The position numbers and the translations under genes are program-made. Below are positions 8,293-18,035 of a DNA stretch of 48,466 bases, piece after piece; positions within the stretch are counted from its first letter, which is position 1; each line of letters begins with the position of its first letter. The notes beneath the pieces are model-generated. The model worked only from the letters and a program-made list of their open reading frames with translations, was not told where the DNA came from and made no database searches. The DNA is from Actinomycetota bacterium (GTDB lineage: Bacteria > Actinomycetota > Coriobacteriia > Anaerosomatales > UBA912), in assembly GCA_018334075.1 (NCBI GenBank), contig JAGXSC010000009.1, positions 1-48,466 on the forward strand, in the 5' to 3' direction.

Positions 8293-11115
8293 TTAGGCCC
8301 CGAGGCGTCTCCTGATCAGCTTTTCAATACTGATGACTGGCAAGATTATAGCTCCGACCGCCGCGCTAAGCAGAATGTCGCTTAAAGCCAACGGCGCTGA
8401 GCCGAAGATCGCGTTCATAAACGGCGCGTAGATGAAGAGCGCCTGCAGCAGCAGTATCGAACCTATGCCTATAAATATCGTCTTGTTGCTGAAAACTCCG
8501 ATCTCGCGAATCGAACCCATCAAAGAGCGGCAGTTCAGCAAATAGAAGATCTGGAACATGATTACCGTAGTGACCGCAACTGTCTGGGCAGTGGCGAGCG
8601 CCTCGCTTCCGGAGGCGTTAGCGAGCACATAGCTGAAGAGCGAGACAGCACCAGCGGCCATAAGCACAGCGACCATAACAAGCCGCATGATGACGAAGCC
8701 ACTGAGCACGGGTGCCTCTGGATCTCTCGGTCGACGGCTCATGATGCCCGGCTCCTTCGCCTCGAACGCCAGGGGCAAGGCAAGGGCAACGGCTGCCACG
8801 AGATTGATCCAAAGTAGCTGGGTGGGCGCCATCGGAAGCAGAAGCTCGCGCACGGTCGTTGCAACACCGTCCACTACCTTTGTCACCTCAACGAAGGGGA
8901 AGAAGATGACAGCCCAGATGAGTATGAGCGCAAGCCCCAGGTTGGTAGGCAGCACGAAGGCGAGCGACTTGATCAGGTTGTCATAGACCCTTCGGCCTTC
9001 CTCTACAGCCGCCGCGATGGAAGCGAAGTTGTCATCTGCAAGCACGATCTCCGAGGCCTCCTTGGAGACCGCGGTTCCGGTGATGCCCATGGCCACTCCG
9101 ATGTTCGCCTGCTTGAGGGCGGGCGCGTCATTGACGCCATCGCCGGTCATGGCGACGACATGACCGCGACTCTGTAGCGCATTGACGAGATTGAGCTTGT
9201 GCTCCGGCGCGACGCGAGCGAAAACATTGCACTCGCTTGCGGCGACCACCAACTCCGCCTCGGACATCTCCGCGAGCTGCAGGCCAGTGATGACTCTGGG
9301 AGCGTTCGGGTCTTTCGGAAGAATGTTGATCTCGGCAGCGATCGCCTGGGCGGTACCCTTGTGATCACCGGTGATCATCTTGACATCGATGCCGGCCTGA
9401 TGACAAAGCGCGATAGCAGCTATCGCTTCGGGCCTGGGCGGATCGATCATGCCTTGGAGGCCGAGGAAGGTGAAGCCCTCCTCCGTATCACTCATCTCGA
9501 CTGAAGAGCTGCCAGGCACCGCCTTTACCGCGACGGCGAGCACTCGCATGCCCTTTGCGGCAAGTGCCTCGACCTCGTGCAAAACCGCCGAGGGATCGAG
9601 CTCTACGCCTTCGGCGACGCTACAGCGCTGGAGCACCACTTCCGGCGCCCCCTTCAGATACAGGCGGCCACCATCCTGTGAGTGTAACGTGGCCATAAAC
9701 TGGTTCTCGGACTCGAATGGGATGGAGTCCAGGCGCTCAAAGGTACGCCGGACCTCCTCTACCGCCACGCCAGCTTTCTCGGCGGCGACGACCATCGCGC
9801 CCTCGGTGGGATCACCATGTATCTTCCAGACGCCTTCGTCGTTTTCGAGTGAAGCGTCGTTGCACAGCGCGCCGGCCAAAAGCAGGTCGGAGACATCCTG
9901 GGGAAGTTGCGTCACTTCGGTTCCGGAACGCTGTATGGCTCCGGCAGGCTCATATCCAACACCGGAAACAGCAAGTGCGCCGGTAGCGGGAGTCCATAGC
10001 TCCTGCACCGTCATCTCGTTTCGAGTCAGTGTTCCCGTCTTGTCGCTGCAGATCACGGTTGTCGAACCAAGAGTCTCCACGGCAGGCAGCTTACGAACCA
10101 CCGCATGTCGGGCGGCCATGCGCTGCACGCCGATTGCGAGCGCGATCGTGACGATCGCGGGAAGTCCCTCTGGAATCGCTCCTACGGCCAACGCGATCGC
10201 GAAAATAACCGTCTCACGGAAAGCCGAGAACCAATCGGCGCCTGTTTCCATCACAGTTCGCCACGTGCCCACCGCAAGCATAACCACTGAAATACTTACG
10301 ATAGCAACGGTGATGATATGACCAATCTTTCCGAGATCCTTGGTCAAAGGAGTATCGAGATTCGTGGTTTCCTTGAGCATCATCGAAATGCGGCCAAGCT
10401 CGGTGTCGTCAGCGGTCTCGACCACTACAGCTGTCCCGGTGCCGTATGTAACCAGCGTTCCGGCGAACGCCATACAGGCGCGATCCCCGATTCCGGACTC
10501 CTCGGAAACAGGCGCGACTTCCTTGCTGCTTGGAACGGACTCACCGGTGAGCGCGGCCTCCTCAATCTGGAGGTTTTTCAGCTGAACCAGCCGCATGTCA
10601 GCCGGAACCCTGTCGCCACTCGCCAAAAAGACCATATCTCCCGGAACGAGGTCGATCGCGGGAAGGGTAATCTTTCTTCCCTCGCGCATAACCGAGACAT
10701 TCTCGGGAACCATACGGCTGAGAGCCTCAATCGCCTTGCTTGCCTTATACTCCTGAACAAAGCCGATGAATGTGTTGATAATGACGACCGCCAGAATTAC
10801 GAGACCGTTTTTCATGCCATCCTGCGGATCAGCAATCATGGCTACCGCGGCGGCAACGATAAGCACCCATATCAGCGGATTGTTGATCTGCCGCCAGATG
10901 AGATCCAGGGCCGTATCGCCCTTGCCGCGCGAAATGATGTTCGGCCCGTGTTTCGCGAGCCTTTCCGCTGCCTCGGCATCAGAAAGCCCTTCCGGATTAG
11001 CCTTTACGAGCTCGAGCACTTCATCAGCGGGAATCGCATGCCACAGCCGTTTGCCTGCCACTTCTCCTGAAGCGCTGGAGGTGCCAACGGAACCAGAGTT
11101 TCGCTTTACAGACAT
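8293..11115 (-). CDS. P2-type cation-transporting ATPase with atypical M6 site
   Basis: A 940-residue P-type ATPase of the Ca2+/P2A architecture: cation-ATPase N domain (residues 25-95), actuator TGES near 190, PEGLPA in M4 near 315, phosphorylated Asp in DKTGTLT at 358, hinge GDGVNDAP, and six C-terminal membrane segments. M4 keeps the glutamate of SERCA-type Ca2+ pumps, but M6 reads [16 protein letters not shown] where Ca2+ pumps have NLVTDGLPA, so the key Thr and Asp ligands are missing; M5 has an Asn (LPTNLGL). Ion specificity is therefore uncertain. AAGGAAG precedes the ATG. First gene of the ATPase-lipoprotein-ppcA operon. Confidence 0.88.
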   Translation of the reverse strand: MSVKRNSGSVGTSSASGEVAGKRLWHAIPADEVLELVKANPEGLSDAEAAERLAKHGPNIISRGKGDTALDLIWRQINNPLIWVLIVAAAVAMIADPQDGMKNGLVILAVVIINTFIGFVQEYKASKAIEALSRMVPENVSVMREGRKITLPAIDLVPGDMVFLASGDRVPADMRLVQLKNLQIEEAALTGESVPSSKEVAPVSEESGIGDRACMAFAGTLVTYGTGTAVVVETADDTELGRISMMLKETTNLDTPLTKDLGKIGHIITVAIVSISVVMLAVGTWRTVMETGADWFSAFRETVIFAIALAVGAIPEGLPAIVTIALAIGVQRMAARHAVVRKLPAVETLGSTTVICSDKTGTLTRNEMTVQELWTPATGALAVSGVGYEPAGAIQRSGTEVTQLPQDVSDLLLAGALCNDASLENDEGVWKIHGDPTEGAMVVAAEKAGVAVEEVRRTFERLDSIPFESENQFMATLHSQDGGRLYLKGAPEVVLQRCSVAEGVELDPSAVLHEVEALAAKGMRVLAVAVKAVPGSSSVEMSDTEEGFTFLGLQGMIDPPRPEAIAAIALCHQAGIDVKMITGDHKGTAQAIAAEINILPKDPNAPRVITGLQLAEMSEAELVVAASECNVFARVAPEHKLNLVNALQSRGHVVAMTGDGVNDAPALKQANIGVAMGITGTAVSKEASEIVLADDNFASIAAAVEEGRRVYDNLIKSLAFVLPTNLGLALILIWAVIFFPFVEVTKVVDGVATTVRELLLPMAPTQLLWINLVAAVALALPLAFEAKEPGIMSRRPRDPEAPVLSGFVIMRLVMVAVLMAAGAVSLFSYVLANASGSEALATAQTVAVTTVIMFQIFYLLNCRSLMGSIREIGVFSNKTIFIGIGSILLLQALFIYAPFMNAIFGSAPLALSDILLSAAVGAIILPVISIEKLIRRRLGA

Positions 11116-11141
11116 GTCTTTGCTTCCTTTTGATCGGCAAC

Positions 11142-11166
11142 AAGGTAAGTTTTCCTATGATACCTT
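11142..11166. promoter_or_regulatory. Short inverted repeat upstream of the P-type ATPase
   Basis: AAGGTA (11142-11147) and TACCTT (11161-11166) are perfect complements 13 nt apart, about 27 bp upstream of the ATPase start and about 80 bp upstream of the divergent nitroreductase start. It could be an operator for either gene. Only six base pairs per arm, so weak. Confidence 0.25.
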
Positions 11167-11244
11167 ATGCTGATATGTGGCGCAAAAAGGGGATATATCA
11201 ACTAGTAAGCTCCTGATATTTGGTATGCGATGGAGGGGTCAACG

Positions 11245-11994
11245 ATGACCAGCAGTAGCAACCGTGACGCTCCGTTCCCGGATGACAAGGGCATCCACGA
11301 CCGGCGAACATTCCTCCTAGCACTCGGGGTCCTTGCGCTTGGAGCCACCGGATGCGCGCCGAGGACGCCAGGAGAAGGCGCCACTGCGCCCGTACAGCCG
11401 CCCACCCCAACCGCGCCCGCGGCCACAGATGACCTGCAAGCGCCCGAAGCCGACGCCCTGTTCTCGGCGATCGAGCTAAGACGCTCGATTCGCTCGTTTA
11501 CCGGAGAGGCCGTCTCGGACGAGGACATCATGCGGATGCTTTGGGCGGCGCAAGGAATCACCGCTCCCGAACGCGGATTTCGCGCCTCCCCCTCGGCCGG
11601 CGCGCTCTATCCGCTCGAAACGTACGTGGCGACCGCGCAAGGAGTTCGCCGCTATGTTCCCAGAACGCACACGCTGGAAAGTGTAGTCGACTCCGATGTG
11701 CGGGGCCGTTTGGCCGTCGCCGCGCTAGGGCAGCGCTTTGTGGCGGAAGCGCCAGCTGTCTTCGTGATCACCGCCGTATACGCGCGCTCCGAGGTCAGAT
11801 ACGGCGACCGTGCGGCACGCTACGTACACATGGAGGTCGGCCATGTGGGGCAGAACATCTCGCTAATGGCGGTACACCTTGGGCTGGGAAGCGTAATGGT
11901 CGGCGCATTCATCGACGAAGACGTGCGCCACACCATCGGTGCGCCTGCCGAGGAAAGCGCTCTTTACATCATCCCAGTCGGGACTCCGGGGTAA
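11245..11994 (+). CDS. SagB-type nitroreductase family lipoprotein
   Basis: A 249-residue flavin (FMN) oxidoreductase-fold protein. The N-terminus has DRRTFLLALGVLALGATGC: a twin-arginine-like pair before a hydrophobic stretch and a lipobox (GATGC), followed by a Pro/Thr/Ala-rich linker, so it is probably exported (Tat or Sec) as a lipoprotein. The nitroreductase domain starts near residue 70: IELRRSIRSFTGE is the FMN-phosphate motif, then ASPSAGALYPLETY, typical of the SagB/ThcOx-like branch, and HLGLGSVMVGAF near the end. I chose ATG 11245 because GGAGGGG lies 6 nt before it; the ATG at 11230 overlaps that RBS. Substrate is unknown. Ends 28 bp from the convergent ABC operon. Confidence 0.82.
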   Translation: MTSSSNRDAPFPDDKGIHDRRTFLLALGVLALGATGCAPRTPGEGATAPVQPPTPTAPAATDDLQAPEADALFSAIELRRSIRSFTGEAVSDEDIMRMLWAAQGITAPERGFRASPSAGALYPLETYVATAQGVRRYVPRTHTLESVVDSDVRGRLAVAALGQRFVAEAPAVFVITAVYARSEVRYGDRAARYVHMEVGHVGQNISLMAVHLGLGSVMVGAFIDEDVRHTIGAPAEESALYIIPVGTPG

Positions 11995-12022
11995 AGTTAG
12001 CGCCGAGGAAACGCGGATGTCT

Positions 12023-13114
12023 TTACCCAGGAAAAAAGACGGTGTGCTCTGGGTCGAAAGTGACTTTCACCCTCGATCCCTCGGGAATCAACGAAGTTGA
12101 TGACATCAGCGAATGAAGAAGGATGCCTTCCGGCAACCCCAAGGTATATAGTGCGTCCGCGCCCAAAAATCGCACGCCAGTTACCACCGCTCCTCCATGA
12201 GGGTCGGGTACGACCTTCACGTCATCGGGCCTTATCATGAGGTGACCCTGTGTGGAATCTGGGTACTTGAACCCATTCTTGAGAAACCGGCCCAGCGCTG
12301 AAACTACCTCCCCTGCCTGAACTTTGGCCGGGACAAAATCTGCGATACCGGTGAACTCGGCGACGAAACGACTGACCGGGTTATGATAAATCTTGTACGG
12401 AACGTCCAGCTGTTCCAGCTTGCCCGCATTCAGCAGTCCCACGCGATCCGACAGCGAGAACGCCTCTTCTTGATCATGGGTGACGAGCACCACAGTAGCC
12501 CCATTGGCTTTCAAAATCTCCTTGGTCTCGTTGCGCAGGGAAACTCTTAGCTCGGCATCCAGATTCGAGAATGGCTCATCGAGCAGAATCACGCTCGGAC
12601 ACGGGGCTAACGACCTGGCCAGGGCTACTCGCTGCCGCTGACCTCCGGAAAGCTCGTGCGGATATTTCTTGTCCGCGCCCTCAAGTCCAACCACGCCGAG
12701 AAGCTCTTTGACCCTGTCGGCAATGAACGTTTTGTTCTGACGATGCAACCCAAACGCGACGTTCTCGAACACGGTCATGTGAGGGAAAAGCGCGTAGTCC
12801 TGAAATACTATTCCGACGCCCCTGGCCTCGGCGGGCATCGTTTTGCCGACAGTAGACACAACGTTGCCGGCGATTGATATGGCGCCTCCGGAAAGCGTCT
12901 CGAGTCCTGCGATCATGCGCAGAGTGGTGGTCTTCCCGCATCCTGATGGCCCAAGCAGCGAAAAGAACTCTCCCTTGAAGATGGAAAGCGTAACGTCATC
13001 GACGGCAACATTGCCGGAAAACTCCTTCCGCAACGCCTTTAGCTCGACAAAGGGCTCGGCCGCTGAATGCGTCTCGGCGGGGCTGGCTTTATCGGTAGTC
13101 AATGCGGTCATCAT
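12023..13114 (-). CDS. fbpC: Fe(III)-type ABC transporter ATP-binding protein (FbpC-like)
   Basis: A 363-residue nucleotide-binding subunit. Seen: Walker A GPSGCGKTT, Q-loop FQDYALFPH, signature ELSGGQRQRVALARSL, Walker B VILLDEPFSNLD, the switch histidine in VTHDQEEA, and a C-terminal TOBE-like regulatory domain of about 110 residues. The start follows the permease stop directly (TAAATG). With the permease and substrate-binding protein upstream it forms a complete iron(III)/thiamine-type importer operon; the binding-protein similarity points to iron. An extra ATG at 13111 is an alternative start. Confidence 0.85.
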   Translation of the reverse strand: MMTALTTDKASPAETHSAAEPFVELKALRKEFSGNVAVDDVTLSIFKGEFFSLLGPSGCGKTTTLRMIAGLETLSGGAISIAGNVVSTVGKTMPAEARGVGIVFQDYALFPHMTVFENVAFGLHRQNKTFIADRVKELLGVVGLEGADKKYPHELSGGQRQRVALARSLAPCPSVILLDEPFSNLDAELRVSLRNETKEILKANGATVVLVTHDQEEAFSLSDRVGLLNAGKLEQLDVPYKIYHNPVSRFVAEFTGIADFVPAKVQAGEVVSALGRFLKNGFKYPDSTQGHLMIRPDDVKVVPDPHGGAVVTGVRFLGADALYTLGLPEGILLHSLMSSTSLIPEGSRVKVTFDPEHTVFFPG

Positions 13115-14785
13115 TTAGTGCGCCTCTCGCTTGTCGCCTTCGCCGAGCCTTAGTAGCAGTTTCACCGGCAGCAACCCGACAAGCACTATCGCGATCGCGG
13201 GTAAGGCCGTACTTGTCCATAGCGATTCCGCTGCCATCTGCCATACCCATATCGCTAAAGTGTCATATCCAAATGGGCGCAGCATAACAGTGATGGGCAG
13301 TTCTTTCATCACATCCACAAACACCAGGATCGCTCCCGCCATGATCCCCGGCATGACAAGCGGAAGCTTGATCTTATGCAGAATTCTGTACGGGCTTGCG
13401 CCCAATGATCTGGCCGCCAGCACCGTATTGGGCGATATCTTGTCCATGCTGGCATCCACGCTGCTATACGCCACCGCCATAAAACGAACGGAATACGCGT
13501 ATATCAGCCCCACCAATGAACCGGTCAAAATCAGCCCCAAGGTGATACCAAACCACTCCTGGGCCATCTGGTTCGCCAGTCTGTCAAACGCGGCCAGAGG
13601 AATCAACACACCAACGGCGATGACAGCACCCGGAACCGAGTAGCCCATGTTTGCCGTGCGCGTCGCGTAGCGCAGCAGCCTACCGCCTCCAAGCCGGGCC
13701 AGGCCCGCCATCACCAGGGCGAGCAACACCGCAACGAGTGCCGCAAGGCTCGCAAGAATAAGGCTGTTCAATCCTAATTGGACGTACACCTCAAGTGAGC
13801 CGGGAGTAAGTATCGAAAGCTCCTTCGCCGCCCATACCAAGAGCTGGATGGCGGGAATGCCGAATGCAGCCATCACCACTCCCAGACACATTCCGACGGC
13901 CAGCACGCCTCGCCAGCCAGAGAGCCTCGACAGGAACACCCCTGGCACCTTGCCTTTTGACTGATGATACGCGCGTCTGCTCCTCATGCGACGCTCGACC
14001 AACAATACCGCCAAAGTGAGTATCGCCAGCAAACCCGCGATCTCGGAGGCCGCCTGCAAATCCATCATCCCGTGCCATACTCGCAGGATGCCATCGGACA
14101 CGGTCGGGAAGTTGAAGTATCTCACCGTGGCAAAATCGGCGAGAGCTTCCATCAGCGCAAGCGAGACTCCGGCCGCGATCGAAGGCCGAGCTAGCGGGCC
14201 TGCAATCCGGAAGAACAGGCGCCAATCGCCAGCCCCCAACATCTTTGCGGCTTCGTGTGCGGACCTGGATTGCTCCTCAAAACCGGCCTTGGCGAGCAGG
14301 TAGACGTAAGGATAGAGAACAAGCGTCATCACGATGATGACGCCTGCTCCTGACCTTATCTCTGGAAACGCGATCTGCCATCCGGCGTCGCGGACCAACG
14401 TTTGCACAGGACCCGCAAAGTCGAAAATGGCGATATAGATAAAGCCCATGATGTAAGCGGGAACGGCCATGGGCAAAACCAGCAGCCACTTGAAGATCTT
14501 TCTTCCTGGAAAGTCATAAGCGGTGATCAGCCAGGCAAGCCCGGTGCCCAGTACCGCAGTGCCGACGCCTACACCGAGCAGTAGCATCAAGGTGTTTCGC
14601 ACCATGCCGGGCAAGATCGTTTCCCAAAGGTGACGCCAAATATCCACAGAAGGAGTAAGGAGAGAAAAGGCCACAACGACCACGGGCATCAAAGTGAGTC
14701 CTGCTATCACCAACGGGATAGCCTGCAACAACCCGGTACCGTTTGCGACCTTTTCTCGCCGTTCAATCAACCTTACTGTGGACAC
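13115..14785 (-). CDS. fbpB: Fe(III)-type ABC transporter permease (FbpB-like, two fused halves)
   Basis: A 556-residue membrane protein with about 12 hydrophobic segments arranged as two homologous permease halves, as in FbpB/ThiP-type importers. Each half has a cytoplasmic EAA-like loop: HEAAKMLGAGDWRLFFRIAGPL near residue 180 would contact the ATPase, and ARSLGASPYRILHKIKLP near 455 is the second. It starts 30 bp after the binding-protein gene and its stop abuts the ATPase start, so the three genes are one transcript. Substrate assigned from the operon partner. Confidence 0.85.
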   Translation of the reverse strand: MSTVRLIERREKVANGTGLLQAIPLVIAGLTLMPVVVVAFSLLTPSVDIWRHLWETILPGMVRNTLMLLLGVGVGTAVLGTGLAWLITAYDFPGRKIFKWLLVLPMAVPAYIMGFIYIAIFDFAGPVQTLVRDAGWQIAFPEIRSGAGVIIVMTLVLYPYVYLLAKAGFEEQSRSAHEAAKMLGAGDWRLFFRIAGPLARPSIAAGVSLALMEALADFATVRYFNFPTVSDGILRVWHGMMDLQAASEIAGLLAILTLAVLLVERRMRSRRAYHQSKGKVPGVFLSRLSGWRGVLAVGMCLGVVMAAFGIPAIQLLVWAAKELSILTPGSLEVYVQLGLNSLILASLAALVAVLLALVMAGLARLGGGRLLRYATRTANMGYSVPGAVIAVGVLIPLAAFDRLANQMAQEWFGITLGLILTGSLVGLIYAYSVRFMAVAYSSVDASMDKISPNTVLAARSLGASPYRILHKIKLPLVMPGIMAGAILVFVDVMKELPITVMLRPFGYDTLAIWVWQMAAESLWTSTALPAIAIVLVGLLPVKLLLRLGEGDKREAH

Positions 14786-14815
14786 CTAACCTTCTATCCT
14801 GCCGATAGTTTCTTC

Positions 14816-15874
14816 CTATTGATAGTCAACTCTGTTCATTAGCTCGATGGCCTGAACCTGTAGACGTCCCAGCTCATCCTTGGAGAGGGGATCGGCCTTG
14901 TACTCTCCGAACTCCACGATTATTGGATGCGCGGCAACCTCGGGATTAGCCGGAAACTCGTGGTTCGTGCTGGCAAACATCTCCTGGCCGGGACCGCTCA
15001 GCCACTCAAGCAGGGCAATAGCGTTCTCCTTGTTGGGCGCATTTGCAGTCACTCCGGCGCCACTGATATTAACATGCGCTCCGCGGTCTTCCTGGTTGGC
15101 CCAAAATACCCGGATGGGGAAGTTGGAGTCTCCCTCCAGTAACCTGCCCAGATAATAGTGGTTTGTAATCGCCACGTCACCTTGGCCGGCAGCCAAAGCC
15201 TCCAGTATCTGAGTGTCGCTGTCAATATAGATCGGCTCATTGGCTACCCAGCCACGAACGATCTCCTCGGCTCTGGCTGGACCATGCGCGGCGATAAGGC
15301 TGGAAACCAGCGACTGTGTGTACGCGTGGGTAGACGGCCTCATGATAAGTCTGCCGCGCCATGCCGGATCCGCAAGTGCCTCATAAGTCGAAAGCTGCTC
15401 GGGAGTAACCCGGTCGGGGTGATAGAGAATCGTGCGCACTCTCTGGGTCAGGCCGAACCAGCGGTTTTCCGGATCACGCAAGTTCTCAGGTATGTTGTCT
15501 CTCAACGCCTGGGAATCGAGCTCGGCAAGCAGCCCGTCCTCGGCGGCCAGCCAAAGGTTGCCTGCGTCAACAGCCATGAATACATCGGCTGGAGTGTTCG
15601 CGCCCTCTGCCTTCAAGCGCTCCCTGAGTAGCGCGTCGGCTCCGGTCGTGAATCTGACTTCGATACCTGTTTCCTCGGTGAATTTGTCAAACACCGGCTC
15701 GACTCCATAATGCCGAGAGGTGTAGACGTTTACGTACCCGGGAGCAGCCGCCTCCTCTTCCGGGGCGGCCGGTTCCTGCGCTGCCCGAGGCGCGCACCCG
15801 CCCACAGCCAGCGAACCGGCTACCATCAGGGCTGCGAGAGTAATCGCAGCACCCCTTCTAACGGTCGATATCAT
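14816..15874 (-). CDS. fbpA: Fe(III) ABC transporter substrate-binding lipoprotein (FbpA/FutA-like)
   Basis: A 352-residue secreted binding protein. A signal peptide of about 27 residues ends in a lipobox (VGGC), then an Ala/Glu/Pro linker and YVNVYTSRHYGVEPVF, the typical N-terminal strand of iron(III)-binding FutA/FbpA proteins, whose tyrosines ligate ferric iron; GLTQRVRTILYHPDRV and a tyrosine pair NHYYLGRLL near residue 240 fit the same iron site. GAAAGGAGC precedes the ATG. First gene of the importer operon; an inverted repeat covers its likely -10 region. Confidence 0.87.
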   Translation of the reverse strand: MISTVRRGAAITLAALMVAGSLAVGGCAPRAAQEPAAPEEEAAAPGYVNVYTSRHYGVEPVFDKFTEETGIEVRFTTGADALLRERLKAEGANTPADVFMAVDAGNLWLAAEDGLLAELDSQALRDNIPENLRDPENRWFGLTQRVRTILYHPDRVTPEQLSTYEALADPAWRGRLIMRPSTHAYTQSLVSSLIAAHGPARAEEIVRGWVANEPIYIDSDTQILEALAAGQGDVAITNHYYLGRLLEGDSNFPIRVFWANQEDRGAHVNISGAGVTANAPNKENAIALLEWLSGPGQEMFASTNHEFPANPEVAAHPIIVEFGEYKADPLSKDELGRLQVQAIELMNRVDYQ

Positions 15875-15913
15875 ATCCTTGTGCTCCTTTCGTATGTAAA
15901 GCTACTTGTTGTT

Positions 15914-15929
15914 CTTAGTATCGACTAAG
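15914..15929 (-). promoter_or_regulatory. Operator-like palindrome over the iron-importer promoter
   Basis: CTTAGT (15914-15919) and ACTAAG (15924-15929) are perfect arms around a 4-nt spacer, 40 bp upstream of the binding-protein start. On the minus strand a TAGACT, 17-nt, GATACT pair resembles a sigma-70 promoter whose -10 lies within the palindrome. The arms recall TTAG..CTAA sites of DtxR/IdeR-type metal repressors, but the match is short. The site position would suit iron-dependent repression. Confidence 0.4.
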
Positions 15930-15965
15930 TTCTAGCGGTAGTCTACGCTGCCCTCAAGGCCATGT

Positions 15966-15978
15966 CAACTATTAGTTG
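15966..15978. promoter_or_regulatory. 13-bp perfect palindrome between iron importer and hydrogenase operons
   Basis: CAACTATTAGTTG is a perfect 6+1+6 palindrome. It sits in the 281-bp divergent gap (15875-16155), about 92 bp from the binding-protein start and 178 bp from the hydrogenase operon start, and could serve either. The rest of the gap toward 16155 holds no gene; I saw no convincing promoter for the hydrogenase operon there. Confidence 0.3.
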
Positions 15979-16155
15979 CTCAAGTCACTAACTGGAAGGG
16001 TTTTGCCCCGGAATGGCGAACACCACTGTGGGATACTTGCTGCAAACCACTGTTTTGCCGGTATTGCCGAAAAGGTGGGGCGCGTCTAGAATCGCTCAGG
16101 ACGAGTCTTGACCTTTCGGCGTCAGTGTTTTGTCGCTTCAGGGTAGGGGTATTTC

Positions 16156-17178
16156 ATGTTCTTTCGCATCATAGAAAAACAGCGTCTCGCCGATTTACTG
16201 CACGGCCTCATGGCAGACTACGAGGTGATAGGCCCAGTCGCCAAGGGCGATGACTTCATTTTCGCACCCATCGAAGACGCTTCCCTTCTGCGCCTGGATT
16301 ACGACACGACGCTACTGCCGCCAAAGAAGTACTTCGTTCCGCCAGTCGAAAAGCTGATGGAGTTTTCGCTCGCCAGCGGCGAAGCGGTCTCATCTCTGGA
16401 ACCGGCAAAGCCTCGAATCCTCTTTGGGCTGCACGCGTGTGATCTCAACGCGCTGATGCTGATGGATAACATCTTCTTGTCCGGCTACGAAGACCCTTAT
16501 TACAAGTCGCGCCGAGAGAATACATTACTCGTCGGTGTAGGGTGCGTGCCGAAAGAGAGTTGCTTTTGCAACGCCTGGGGTACCGATGAGGTTCACAAGG
16601 GGTTCGATATCTTCCTCACAGATTTAGGCGATCGTTATTTTGTATCGATTCGTTCGATTCTCGGCGCTGACCTGATCGACCACCGTGTACAGGCTCGCGA
16701 GATCACCCCAGAAGATACTGCTCGCTTTCAAGATGTGACCAAAGCGTTCAAAGAGTCTTTCGCCGAGCCACTCGATACCGCCCAGCTGCCTTTGCTTCTT
16801 GACGCAAAGTTTGACGACCCGCTGTGGGATGCTCTCGGCGAGAAGTGTCTTAGCTGTGGAGCGTGTTCCATGGTTTGTCCGACCTGTTACTGCTTCGATG
16901 TAAAAGACCGCCTCACCCCAGACGGGGCCGACGGCTCCCGCCTGCGCAACTGGGACAGCTGTATGTTCTCGGAGTTCGCGGAGGTTGCTCAGCGACATAA
17001 TTTTCGAGGTGACCGAGCAAGCCGCGTTAAATATCGCTATTACCATAAGCATTGGGGCTATCTCTCCAAGTTTGAGCGCGTGCTATGCGTGGGATGCGCT
17101 CGATGCGAACGCGCATGCAAAGTTAATATCAGCCCACGCGTCGTAATCGAGGCCCTGCAATCGAAAGGACCTGAATGA
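16156..17178 (+). CDS. hydB: Group 3b [NiFe] hydrogenase, Fe-S beta subunit (HyhB/HydB-like)
   Basis: A 340-residue electron-transfer subunit of the sulfhydrogenase type, also similar to anaerobic sulfite reductase subunit A. Seen: two C-terminal cluster motifs, CLSCGACSMVCPTCYC near residue 235 and CVGCARCERACKVNI near 315, plus GLHACDLNAL and GCVPKESCFCNAWG in the N-terminal part, which add cysteines. It should relay electrons between the small subunit and the flavin subunit. TAGGGGT precedes the ATG only weakly. It overlaps the next gene by 4 nt. The order beta, gamma, delta, alpha is the standard layout of group 3b hydrogenase operons. Confidence 0.87.
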   Translation: MFFRIIEKQRLADLLHGLMADYEVIGPVAKGDDFIFAPIEDASLLRLDYDTTLLPPKKYFVPPVEKLMEFSLASGEAVSSLEPAKPRILFGLHACDLNALMLMDNIFLSGYEDPYYKSRRENTLLVGVGCVPKESCFCNAWGTDEVHKGFDIFLTDLGDRYFVSIRSILGADLIDHRVQAREITPEDTARFQDVTKAFKESFAEPLDTAQLPLLLDAKFDDPLWDALGEKCLSCGACSMVCPTCYCFDVKDRLTPDGADGSRLRNWDSCMFSEFAEVAQRHNFRGDRASRVKYRYYHKHWGYLSKFERVLCVGCARCERACKVNISPRVVIEALQSKGPE

Positions 17179-18035
17179 GGGATTCCGCAAAGGCCTACCG
17201 AAAGCTAAAGGCAAACCCGTATCTTCCCTGGTCCGCTCGGATCACTTCGATAGCCGAGATTACCGAAAAAGAAAAGCTGTTCGAGTTCCGGCTCATAGAT
17301 GATGAGGTTCGCAACGCGTTTGATTTCGACGCCGGGCAGTTCGTGGAACTTTCGATCTTTGGGGTTGGCGAGGCTCCGATCTCCATATCCTCGGCACCGT
17401 CAAAACAAGGGTTTATTGAACTTTGCGTGCGTGAGTCCGGTGACGTTACCGGAGCGCTGCACAAAATGCGATGCGGAGACGTCGTTGGACTGCGAGGTCC
17501 TTTCGGCAGAGGATTCCCGTTCAGTGAGATGAAGGGGCATGACATCCTGCTCGTGGCGGGCGGCCTTGGGATCGCGCCGCTGAAGTCACTGATCAATCAT
17601 ATACATGACGAGCGCCATGATTTTGGCAAGGTTATCATCCTGTATGGATCGCGCAACCCCGATGAGGTGCTGTTTCGCACACAGTTCGACATGTGGAAGC
17701 ATCGCAATGATTTCGAGCTCATCATGACCGTGGACCAGCCGGACGAAACCTGGGACGGCGAAGTCGGTCTTGTAACCAAGCTGTTCGACCAGATCGAGAT
17801 AAACCCATCGCTCACATATGCGGCAATCTGCGGTCCCCCGGTCATGTATAAGTACGTGATTGAGAAGATGCGCCAAAAAGCCATGGACGTCGATCGCATC
17901 TACGTGAGCTTTGAGCGAAGAATGAAGTGTGGCATCGGTAAGTGCGGGCACTGTGGAGTCGGCCATCAGTACGCCTGCATCGACGGCCCGGTGTTCAACT
18001 ACTGGGAAGCCATGAACCTCCAGGAGGCGATATAG
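17175..18035 (+). CDS. hydG: Group 3b [NiFe] hydrogenase, FAD/NAD(P)-binding gamma subunit (HyhG/HydG-like)
   Basis: A 286-residue ferredoxin-reductase-type subunit that exchanges hydride with NAD(P). The FAD domain has EAPISISSAPS near residue 75 (an RxxS-like flavin motif variant), the pyridine-nucleotide domain has LLVAGGLGIAPLKSLI near 125 and ILYGSRNPDEVLF, and the C-terminus has a [2Fe-2S] ligand cluster MKCGIGKCGHCGVG near 255, as in dihydroorotate dehydrogenase K and AsrB. Overlaps the beta gene by 4 nt and is adjacent to the small-subunit gene with no gap. Confidence 0.88.
   Translation: MRDSAKAYRKLKANPYLPWSARITSIAEITEKEKLFEFRLIDDEVRNAFDFDAGQFVELSIFGVGEAPISISSAPSKQGFIELCVRESGDVTGALHKMRCGDVVGLRGPFGRGFPFSEMKGHDILLVAGGLGIAPLKSLINHIHDERHDFGKVIILYGSRNPDEVLFRTQFDMWKHRNDFELIMTVDQPDETWDGEVGLVTKLFDQIEINPSLTYAAICGPPVMYKYVIEKMRQKAMDVDRIYVSFERRMKCGIGKCGHCGVGHQYACIDGPVFNYWEAMNLQEAI

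Noticed and set aside
9449-10321. Long open frame (290 codons) on the plus strand opposite the P-type ATPase
   Set aside because: Shadow of the ATPase gene; no family features and no RBS. The same holds for 34649-35602 opposite katG and 31077-32024 opposite cbiM.
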